Assembly (NCBI RefSeq): GCF_012848175.1 | Contig: NZ_CP051651.1 | Span: 3,348,001 to 3,412,000 of the forward strand | Source: Xanthomonas campestris pv. badrii | GTDB taxonomy: Bacteria > Pseudomonadota > Gammaproteobacteria > Xanthomonadales > Xanthomonadaceae | Direction: 5' to 3' | DNA length: 64,000 bases | In this document: positions 47,951-55,421 of the stretch, piece after piece | How the letters are laid out: the number at the start of each line of letters is the position of its first letter | Position numbering within the stretch: the first letter of the stretch is position 1 | Notes under the pieces: generated by a model | The model's database searches: none | Told to the model about the DNA's origin: nothing | What the model saw: the letters and a program-made list of their open reading frames with translations, nothing else | Program-made: the position numbers and the translations under genes

Positions 47951-50719
47951 ATGCTCAAGCCTGTTGCGTTGCTCACTCCGCGCCCGTCACCGTTGCGCGA
48001 CCACCCTCTTCCCGACTGGCTGCTTGCCGGCAAGCTGGAGCCGCCATCACCGCGCCCGGGTGCGGTGCTGCGCGAGGCACTGCTCAGCACCCTGGATCGA
48101 GCGCAGGCACGCCCGCTTACCCTGCTGCTGGCGCCGCCCGGCTTCGGCAAGACCACCGTGCTGGCGCAATGGCATGCCCATCTGCAGGCAAGCCCGCACA
48201 TGGCCGTGGCGTGGCTGTCGCTGGATGAGGAGGACGCCGATGCCACGCGCTTCCTCGGCCATCTTGCCCTGGCCGTGCAGCACGCCGGTGCCGATGCCGC
48301 ACTGTGCGCCCGCGTGCTGCACGGCCGCGATCAGGACCCACGCAATGCCGTCACCCTGTTGATCCGCGCCTTGCGCAACGCACCGCGCCCGATCAGCGTG
48401 ATTCTCGACGACTACGACCGCATCGGCAGCGCATCGGTCGATGAACTGGTGCTGCGGTTGATCGAACACGGCGGCGGCCGGCTGCATCTGTTGCTGGCCA
48501 CCCGCCGCATCCCGGCACTGCCGCTGGCGCGCCTGGATCTGCAGGCGCACCTCAGCCGCCTTGGCAGCGCGCAACTGGCACTGGACCCAGGCGAAGCACG
48601 CGCGTTGCTGGGACCGCAGATCCCTGCACCGGTGGTGGATGCCTTGCTGCGCTACACCGAAGGCTGGCCGGTGGCCTTGCATCTGGCCCGGCTCTGGCTG
48701 GAAGGCGATGCGCAACGCCAGCAGCAAGTGACGGCGCGCTTCTCCGGCCGCAGCGCGCAGATCGCCGCCTACCTGGCCGAACAGGTCGTCAACGATCTGG
48801 ATGCGGACACGCGCGACCTGTTGCTGCGTACCAGCCACCTGGAACGCATCAATGCGTCGCTTGCCGATGCACTGCGCCAGCGCCAGGACAGCGGCCGCCT
48901 GCTGGCGCGCCTGGAACATTTCCATGGCCTGCTGGTGCCGCTGGACGGCGAGCGCGAATGGTTCCGCTATCACCCGCTGTTTGCCGACTTCCTGCAGCAA
49001 CTGCTCGACCGCGAGCATCCCGGCCAGGCCATACACCTGCACCAACGCGCGGCGCGCTGGTTTGGCGAGCACCAGCATCTGGCCGATGCGGTACGGCATG
49101 CCGCGCGTGGCGAGTGCGGCGACCTGGCCGCCAGCTACATCGCCCGCGCCGGCACCTGGCAATTGCTGCTGACGCAGGGCACGCAGGCGGTGCGCGGGTT
49201 GTTGCGCCACTTCGACCACCGCACCATCCGCGACACCCCGGCGCTCAATCTCACCCAGGCGCACCTGCACCTCAAACTCGGCGAATTCGGCCACGCACGC
49301 CTGCTGCTGGAGCGCTTCCGCGATTTCCCGGCCGCACTGCGCGAGCCGCAGCAACGCGACTACACCGTGGTGGTGGCGCTGCTGCGCGACCGCCTGGATG
49401 AAATCTGCGGCAATCCACACGGCCTTAGCCAGATCGCCGCGCAGGCCGGCGCGCTTGACGAAGACGACCACCTGGGCCGCGGCATGCTGCTGTGCATCTG
49501 CGCCAACACCGCGCTTGCACAAGGCGCCTTTGCCGTTGCCGAGCGCCATGCACTGGCCGCACGCGATGCCATGCGCCGCGGCGGCAGCGATCTCGGTGCC
49601 AGCCAGGCGCTGCTGTCGCTGGGGCAGAGCCTGTTCTACCGCGGCCAGCTCGGCGATGCCGAAGCCTGTTATCAGCAAGCCCTGCAGTGCTGCGCGCGCC
49701 AACCGCAACTTGACCGCGTGCTGGAAGCAGCAGCCCATTGCCTGCTGGCGCAGCTGCACTACGAACGTGGCCACCACGACGATGCGGCCGACCTGCTGCA
49801 TCCGGCGCTGGAACTGCTCGAGCAACACGATGGCAGCGCCGATGTCCTGGCCGCTGCCTACGACACCGCACTGGGCCTGGAACGGCTGCGCGATCGCAGC
49901 GGGCGCAGTGCGCTGGGGTTGCTCGACCACATCGAACAGATCGCCCACGGGCGCAAGCTGGCGCGGCTGTCCGAACTGGCTGCTGCGTGGCGATTGATGG
50001 TGCTGCTGGAGCACCCCGGCACGCCGGCCATCGACCTGCTGATTGCCCGCACCGGCGGCGAATCCGGCTTGGCCCACACCTTGCGCGCCGCGCACCGCTG
50101 GCGCGACCGCGCCGCAATGGGTTTTGCACTGGCGCGCTGGCATCGGCTGGCCGGGCGCAGCAGTGCGGCGCTGAGCATTCTTGGCCAGATCGAGCACGCC
50201 TGTCTGAGCAACGACAATGCCTGCCACCTCGCGCGCACCCGTGCGCGCATCGCACTGGTGCTGCAGCAGCGCGGCGAACTGCGTGAGGCACTGCCACCGC
50301 TGTACAGCGCACTGGATCACGTAGCGCTGACCCAAAGCTGGCAGGCCATCGTCGAACTGGGCCTGCCGGCCAAGGCGATGCTGCGTTCGCTGCGCCAGCA
50401 CGACCCCCACACCGTTGGCGGCACCACGCGTGCATTGACCATCCAGGCCTTGCTCGAACGGCTCAGCGGCGACGAGGACCCGGCCAGCGACATGTTCAGC
50501 GAGCGCGAACTGGAAGTGCTGGCGCAGCTGGCGCGCGGATACTCCAACAAGCAGATCGCCCGCCACCTGCACCTGTCGGAGAACACCGTCAAGTTCCACC
50601 TCAAGAACCTGTATCGCAAGCTCGACGCGCGCAGCCGCGAGGGTGCGCTGGCGCAGGCTCAGCAACGGGGCGTGTTGCGTGGCCAGGATCCGCAGCAAGC
50701 AGAGAATGCGCCCCGCTGA
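47951..50719 (+). CDS. MalT-like LuxR-family (LAL) transcriptional regulator
   Basis: A 922-residue ATP-dependent regulator of the large LuxR (STAND/MalT) type. The Walker A motif is LLLAPPGFGKTTVLAQWHAH at about residues 57-76, and the Walker B-like ISVILDDYDRIG follows at about 138-149. A long TPR-like helical region covers about 350-830. The C-terminal LuxR helix-turn-helix is FSERELEVLAQLARGYSNKQ, then IARHLHLSENTVKFHLKNLY. It is convergent with the periplasmic oxidation genes (50863-57716) and 400 bp after hemL. Such proteins often need an inducer and ATP. Control of the neighbouring receptor genes is inference. Confidence 0.92.
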   Translation: MLKPVALLTPRPSPLRDHPLPDWLLAGKLEPPSPRPGAVLREALLSTLDRAQARPLTLLLAPPGFGKTTVLAQWHAHLQASPHMAVAWLSLDEEDADATRFLGHLALAVQHAGADAALCARVLHGRDQDPRNAVTLLIRALRNAPRPISVILDDYDRIGSASVDELVLRLIEHGGGRLHLLLATRRIPALPLARLDLQAHLSRLGSAQLALDPGEARALLGPQIPAPVVDALLRYTEGWPVALHLARLWLEGDAQRQQQVTARFSGRSAQIAAYLAEQVVNDLDADTRDLLLRTSHLERINASLADALRQRQDSGRLLARLEHFHGLLVPLDGEREWFRYHPLFADFLQQLLDREHPGQAIHLHQRAARWFGEHQHLADAVRHAARGECGDLAASYIARAGTWQLLLTQGTQAVRGLLRHFDHRTIRDTPALNLTQAHLHLKLGEFGHARLLLERFRDFPAALREPQQRDYTVVVALLRDRLDEICGNPHGLSQIAAQAGALDEDDHLGRGMLLCICANTALAQGAFAVAERHALAARDAMRRGGSDLGASQALLSLGQSLFYRGQLGDAEACYQQALQCCARQPQLDRVLEAAAHCLLAQLHYERGHHDDAADLLHPALELLEQHDGSADVLAAAYDTALGLERLRDRSGRSALGLLDHIEQIAHGRKLARLSELAAAWRLMVLLEHPGTPAIDLLIARTGGESGLAHTLRAAHRWRDRAAMGFALARWHRLAGRSSAALSILGQIEHACLSNDNACHLARTRARIALVLQQRGELREALPPLYSALDHVALTQSWQAIVELGLPAKAMLRSLRQHDPHTVGGTTRALTIQALLERLSGDEDPASDMFSERELEVLAQLARGYSNKQIARHLHLSENTVKFHLKNLYRKLDARSREGALAQAQQRGVLRGQDPQQAENAPR

Positions 50720-50862
50720 GTGGCCGGGCACCTGGCGGTACTCACCTGCCGCTTTCGCGGACCGCGGCGCCTACGCTTGCAGCGCGTGACTGCTGCAGGC
50801 AACGTTCAGGGCGATGCCCCGGTAACGCACACACTGCAGAGGCACGCCGCCCCGCGACACCA

Positions 50863-51312
50863 TCAGCCGAAGCTCAGCGTGCCCTTCATCATTGCCCAGT
50901 GCCCGGGGAAGGAGCAGAAGAACGTATACGCCCCGCCCTTGGTCAACTTGCTGGTGGCAAAGCTCACCGTGGTGCTCTGCCCGCCGCCGATGACCTTGGT
51001 ATGCGCGATCACGCGCGCATCGGCCTTGGGCAGATAGCTGTCGGCAAGGGTGGACCGCACGCCGGCATTGGCGATCGGCTGGAAATCGGCGGTCCTGGTC
51101 AGCACCCAGTTATGCCCCATCACGGTGGCGGCCATCTTGCCGGAATGCGTGAGCGTCACGTCCACCTGCGTGCAGTCCGGCGCGATGGTGATGGCGCTCT
51201 GGTCGAACTTCATCTGGTCGTTGCCGGTGATGGTCACCGCACAGGTCTTTGCCCAGGCCGAAGGCGCCAGCGCCAGCAAGCCCAGTGCCGCAATCGTCGA
51301 AAACAGTTTCAA
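50863..51312 (-). CDS. Azurin (periplasmic blue copper protein)
   Basis: A 149-residue copper electron carrier. The signal peptide ends SAWA. The type 1 copper ligands are visible: His in TVMGHNWVL, then Cys, His and Met in FFCSFPGHWAMMKGTLSFG. The start is TTG 51312, since AGGAG lies 7 nt upstream and no in-frame ATG is near. It may serve the cytochrome c and flavoenzyme encoded upstream; the 204-bp gap to the aminotransferase gene allows its own promoter. Confidence 0.93.
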   Translation of the reverse strand: MKLFSTIAALGLLALAPSAWAKTCAVTITGNDQMKFDQSAITIAPDCTQVDVTLTHSGKMAATVMGHNWVLTRTADFQPIANAGVRSTLADSYLPKADARVIAHTKVIGGGQSTTVSFATSKLTKGGAYTFFCSFPGHWAMMKGTLSFG

Positions 51313-51516
51313 GGCATGACTCCTGCAATAAGAAATACACCACGCATCCAAGGCAACCATCGCTGCGCGCACAGCGTCGGCGCTTTCAGGGTAACGCCTT
51401 GTCGAGGTCAACAGAACCATCGATGGGCCGCTATCGCACTGCACAGGCGATGACCGGTGCCGCGTGTCGCCGCCACACCTCGCCACGACCCTGCAGGCGT
51501 GGCGCAACCGTCTGCA

Positions 51517-52719
51517 TCAGGCATGACGGAAGAAGGCATCCATGTGCGCGTCCGTGGCCGACGCCAGCTGCGGCGCCTGGAACGTGCCGCGCTTGCCGGC
51601 CATCACCTGCACGAAAGCCTGCTTGAAGCGCGCCATCTCCTCGGGTGTGCCCACGGTGATGCGCGACCAGGTTGGCCACACCGGCCAGCTGCGTCCGATG
51701 AACACGCCGAAGCTGGCCATGGCGTCCTTGAAGCCGGCCGCCGGTTGCTTCACATCGACCATGAAGCAATTGCTCTCCGATGCGGTGCAGGCGTAGCCCT
51801 GCGCGCGCAGGAACCCGATCACATCCTCGCGCGTGGCCGCGGTGCGGGCGCGCCGTTGCGGCACCAATGCGGTGTCGCGCAGGCTGGCCAGCCCGGCAGC
51901 GGCTGCCGTCACCGGCAGGCTGTTGACGCTGTAGAACATCAGCTTGGTCAACAACTCCGGCCGTGCCGCGGCGTAGCCCAGGCGGATGCCGGCCATGCCG
52001 TAGAGCTTGGAGAAGGTGCGCAGCACCACCACGTCTTCGCCCGCCGCCACCATGTCCACCACGCTGCGGGTGCTCTGCGCGAAGTGGATATAGGCCTCGT
52101 CCACCACCAGCACGCTGCCCTTGGGCTTGTGCGCCAGGGCGTAGTCCAGATCCTCGCGCGCGGTCACCGAACCGGTGGGGTTGTTGGGATTGCAGATGTA
52201 GATGACGCCGGCATGCGCATCGGCACTGCACATGGCTTGCACGTCATGCGAAAAATCCTTGCGCAGCGGAACCTTGATCAGCTTGGCGCCATTGCGCGTG
52301 GCCGCGCGCCAACCCGACTCGTAGGTGGGATCGGCCGTCACCAACGCCGCGCCAGGCGAGGTAAACGCCAGCATCGTGTAATCCAGCGGCTCGGTGGAGC
52401 CGGCATAAGCCATCAGGTGATCCACCGGCAACCTGAGTTCGGCTGCCAGCGTGGTCATCAGCTCCAGTTGCACCTCACGCAGATAGCGCCCGCCGTGCGG
52501 AGCGATCTGCGTGATCGCCTTTATCGCCGCCGGGCATGGCCCGTCCGGATATTCGTTGGAGCCGATCATCACCGGCGACGAGGCACCGGCGGTTGGTGGC
52601 GTGATGGCGGTGGTACGTTCGGCGGCACTGGCAAGCAGCGGTAGTGCACCAGTTCCGGCGGCGCCAGCGAACAGGGCGGAATCACGCAGGAATCTGCGAC
52701 GCGACACGGCGGTTTTCAT
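51517..52719 (-). CDS. Tat-exported PLP-dependent aminotransferase (HisC-like)
   Basis: A 400-residue fold-type I aminotransferase. The N-terminus has a twin-arginine signal (SRRRFLRDSALFAGAAGTGA), so it is predicted to be folded with PLP in the cytosol and sent to the periplasm. The fold has ICNPNNPTGSV (PLP phosphate site region), VVDEAYIHF, and the PLP lysine in RTFSKLYGMAGIRLGYAA. It resembles histidinol-phosphate aminotransferase, but export argues against histidine synthesis. ATG 52719 was chosen because GGAG lies 6 nt upstream. Tat-exported PLP enzymes are known (PvdN in Pseudomonas). It lies 30 nt after the secreted RidA gene. Substrate unknown. Confidence 0.92.
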   Translation of the reverse strand: MKTAVSRRRFLRDSALFAGAAGTGALPLLASAAERTTAITPPTAGASSPVMIGSNEYPDGPCPAAIKAITQIAPHGGRYLREVQLELMTTLAAELRLPVDHLMAYAGSTEPLDYTMLAFTSPGAALVTADPTYESGWRAATRNGAKLIKVPLRKDFSHDVQAMCSADAHAGVIYICNPNNPTGSVTAREDLDYALAHKPKGSVLVVDEAYIHFAQSTRSVVDMVAAGEDVVVLRTFSKLYGMAGIRLGYAAARPELLTKLMFYSVNSLPVTAAAAGLASLRDTALVPQRRARTAATREDVIGFLRAQGYACTASESNCFMVDVKQPAAGFKDAMASFGVFIGRSWPVWPTWSRITVGTPEEMARFKQAFVQVMAGKRGTFQAPQLASATDAHMDAFFRHA

Positions 52720-52749
52720 GCGCTTCTCCGGCAAGACAACGACACCAGC

Positions 52750-53253
52750 TCAGGGACGTACGGCCACCACTTCGATCTCCACCCGATACAGCGGGTTGCC
52801 CAATGCAGCGATCTGGAACGCCGAGCGCGCCGGCAGGTTGGGCTGTTCCTTGGTGCCGAAGAACTGCCGGTAGCCCTCCATGAACCCGTTGAAATCCATC
52901 TTGCCGCCCATCGCCGGATCGCCGACCAGAAACACCTGCATCTTCACCACATCGCCCATGCCCAATCCGAGCGATTTCAGCTGGTCCTGGATCTGCTTCA
53001 ACACGCTGACCGTCTGCGCCCTGGTATCGCCATAGGCGGCAGGCGAATCTTTCGGTGCGCTCGCATCCACCACCGCCGGCACCTTGCCGCTGACGTACAC
53101 AGTGGCCTTGCCGGCAGGAATCTCCACCGCGGCGGCAATCGGAAAATCGCTGTTGGGAATCTTGTGGCGGATGACATCGGCAGCGTGCGCGGCGGTCGGA
53201 ATTGCGCACCACAGTGCGGCAGCGGTGACGGCAAATAGAATGGGACGGGACAT
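52750..53253 (-). CDS. Secreted RidA-family protein
   Basis: The 167-residue product has a Sec signal (LFAVTAAALWCAIPTAAHA) followed by a RidA/YjgF domain (IPAGKATVYVSGKVPAVVDA, DVVKMQVFLVG, LPARSAFQIAALGNPLYRVE). The Arg in PARSAF corresponds to the catalytic Arg of RidA. A cytosolic RidA is encoded separately at 14505. This one should act in the periplasm, where the neighbouring amine oxidase would release imines. It lies 23 nt after the cytochrome c gene. Confidence 0.92.
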   Translation of the reverse strand: MSRPILFAVTAAALWCAIPTAAHAADVIRHKIPNSDFPIAAAVEIPAGKATVYVSGKVPAVVDASAPKDSPAAYGDTRAQTVSVLKQIQDQLKSLGLGMGDVVKMQVFLVGDPAMGGKMDFNGFMEGYRQFFGTKEQPNLPARSAFQIAALGNPLYRVEIEVVAVRP

Positions 53254-53276
53254 GGCAACTCCTTGGCAGGGAAAGG

Positions 53277-53702
53277 TCAGTGGCGCAGCAGCTTGACGTC
53301 GTCGACAGTCACGCGCCCGGCATGGTCGTTGCCGAAATGGGTGCGCACATAGCTCACCACTTCGGCCACCTGGCGGTCTGTGAGCATGTCGCCAAATCCC
53401 GGCATGCCCGCGTGGCCGTCGAGCACCATCATGGTGACGTAGGGCGCAGCTGCCAGCTTGGGATTATCGGCCAGCGCCGGGTACTCGCCCGCGCCTTGCG
53501 CACCGGTACCGGCCGGCATGTGACAGCCCTGGCACACCGCGCGATAGACGTGCTCGCCGGACGCGGTGGCGAAACCCTTCTGCGGATACAGCACCGTGGC
53601 ATCGGAACTCTGCGCGCGTGCGCTGCGCATGCCGGGTGGAAGCAGCAACGTGCCGATGACGAACGCGACGGTGACAACCAGCGTGCGTGGCAACCAGCTC
53701 AT
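53277..53702 (-). CDS. Periplasmic cytochrome c
   Basis: A 141-residue monoheme c-type cytochrome with an N-terminal signal sequence or anchor (LVVTVAFVIGTLLLPPGM). The heme motif is CQGCH in AVCQGCHMPAGTGAQ, and the likely Met ligand is in HAGMPGFGDMLTDRQVAEVV. The gene overlaps the end of the amine oxidase gene by 4 nt, so the two are coupled. The NicA2/CycN pair in Pseudomonas putida, in which a flavin amine oxidase passes electrons to a neighbouring cytochrome c, is a precedent for this arrangement. Confidence 0.93.
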   Translation of the reverse strand: MSWLPRTLVVTVAFVIGTLLLPPGMRSARAQSSDATVLYPQKGFATASGEHVYRAVCQGCHMPAGTGAQGAGEYPALADNPKLAAAPYVTMMVLDGHAGMPGFGDMLTDRQVAEVVSYVRTHFGNDHAGRVTVDDVKLLRH

Positions 53703-55309
53703 GCGCGGGCTCCTGCGGCAATGACGGTGCGATGCAGCCGGCCCACGACATCGTGCGCGGACAGGATCGCGCCCTCCTGCCAGGCCGGGATGTAGGACAC
53801 ATGCTCGCCGGCCAATGCCAGACGGCCATCGATCTGGCACAGCGGTGCGTAATGCTCGGCGCGGGCCTGCTCGGTCCACATGCCGAAACAGCCATGGGTG
53901 AACGGTACGCGATGCCAACCGACCGCAATACCGGTTTCGAATTCGCGCGGATACTGCGGATGCAGTTGCGTGCCATATTCGACCGCCTTGCGCACGCGCT
54001 CCTGCGGGCTCATCGAGGTGAACTGGTAGGCATCCAGCCCCCACACATAGGCACCGAGCAGCACGCCCTTGCCCGGGCTGTGATAACCGGTGCTGGGATA
54101 GCTGATCAAGGTGATCGGCAGATCGGTGTAGCTGATGCCGCCGTAGATCGCCTCGTCCTCCTCCCAGAAGCGGCGCTTGAACTGCAGCCCCACCTTCACC
54201 GATGCCGCATACGGTACCTTGCCGATGGCGGTGGTCATCGCATCGCTGGCGGTGACCGGAATGCGGCTCAGCACCGACAGCGGAATCGTGCAGATGCACC
54301 AGTCCGCACTGGCGATGCGCTCCTCTCCGCCGCGTACCGCGTCCTGCCAGGACACCCGCACGCCGTGGCCATCCTGGTCGATCCTGGTGACCTTGGCGTT
54401 GTAGGTGATGGCATCGCCGAGCTGGCGCGCAAATGCCTTGCCGATCTGGTCCATGCCACCGACCGGCTGAAACATGGTGGTCTGCATCTCGTAGTTGTTG
54501 CCGGCCGCCAGCGTGGTCCACAGCCGCGAGCGCAATACGTCCTGCACGCTGAAGGGCTGGGAGAATTCCGGCTTGCCCGACAACCCACCGCCGGGATAGC
54601 GCGCAAAGCCGCGCCGCTCGCTGCTGTCCTTGCCTTTGACGTAGCCGAAGGTCTGATCCAGCGCGCCCCAGGTACGCAGCGATTCGAGCAGGATCTGCTG
54701 GTCCTCGTTGCTGACCAGCGTGTCCAGCGCATGCTGTTGCGTGCACTTGGCCAGCAGCTCGGACACATGCCCCTTGTAGTCGGCATCGATGGCGCGAAAG
54801 CGCTGTGGCTTGCCGCCGAAGCCGTGCTGACTGTGCAGCAGGGCGTTGTAGTTCACCTGGTTGAAGGCTTCCAGCGCCACGCCGAACTGCTTGCAGTAGC
54901 TCAACACCGCCCGGTGATGATGCGGAATACGCCATGGCCCGGGATTGAGATAATGACCGTCGTCGAACTGGCACTGCTGGGTGGCGCCACCGAGTTCGGT
55001 GTAGCGGTCGCCACCGCGCAAGGTCCAGTTACGCCCACCGGGGCGCGCGTTGTATTCCAGCAGCTGCACGCGATAGCCCGCCTTGCGCAATTCGAAGGCG
55101 GCGGTCATGCCTGCAAGGCCGGCGCCCAGCACCAGCACCGAGGCACCCTTCGCATCGCCATCCAGTTGCAGCGGCCCGGTGTAGGTGGACTCGGCAGCCA
55201 TGCCCAGACTGCTCATTGCCTGATACATCATGGCCCCGCCAGCGGTCATGCCGATGCGCGCCAGCAATTGCCGCCGCGTCATCGCCCCAGTGTGATTGCC
55301 TTGCGTCAA
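53699..55309 (-). CDS. Tat-exported flavin monoamine oxidase / amino-acid oxidase
   Basis: A 536-residue FAD amine oxidase family protein with a twin-arginine signal (MTRRQLLARIGMTAGGAMMY). The dinucleotide site is SVLVLGAGLAGMTAAFELRK, followed by YNARPGGRNWTLRG, and the C-terminal FAD part is LALAGEHVSYIPAWQEGAIL. TTG 55309 is taken as the start because AGGGGA lies about 7 nt upstream; ATG 55282 gives a 527-residue product. It would oxidise an amine or amino acid in the periplasm to an imine, passing electrons to the coupled cytochrome c. The substrate cannot be told from the sequence. Confidence 0.92.
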   Translation of the reverse strand: MTQGNHTGAMTRRQLLARIGMTAGGAMMYQAMSSLGMAAESTYTGPLQLDGDAKGASVLVLGAGLAGMTAAFELRKAGYRVQLLEYNARPGGRNWTLRGGDRYTELGGATQQCQFDDGHYLNPGPWRIPHHHRAVLSYCKQFGVALEAFNQVNYNALLHSQHGFGGKPQRFRAIDADYKGHVSELLAKCTQQHALDTLVSNEDQQILLESLRTWGALDQTFGYVKGKDSSERRGFARYPGGGLSGKPEFSQPFSVQDVLRSRLWTTLAAGNNYEMQTTMFQPVGGMDQIGKAFARQLGDAITYNAKVTRIDQDGHGVRVSWQDAVRGGEERIASADWCICTIPLSVLSRIPVTASDAMTTAIGKVPYAASVKVGLQFKRRFWEEDEAIYGGISYTDLPITLISYPSTGYHSPGKGVLLGAYVWGLDAYQFTSMSPQERVRKAVEYGTQLHPQYPREFETGIAVGWHRVPFTHGCFGMWTEQARAEHYAPLCQIDGRLALAGEHVSYIPAWQEGAILSAHDVVGRLHRTVIAAGARA

Positions 55310-55421
55310 CGCACGTCCCCTGCAGATAGTGGAACAGAAGCCAACTCAACGTCCTGGCCGCGCGCGGCGCGACGGCGCATCCCGCCTGCGGTCATCGGCA
55401 ACACCGCGCGCAGCGGAGCCA

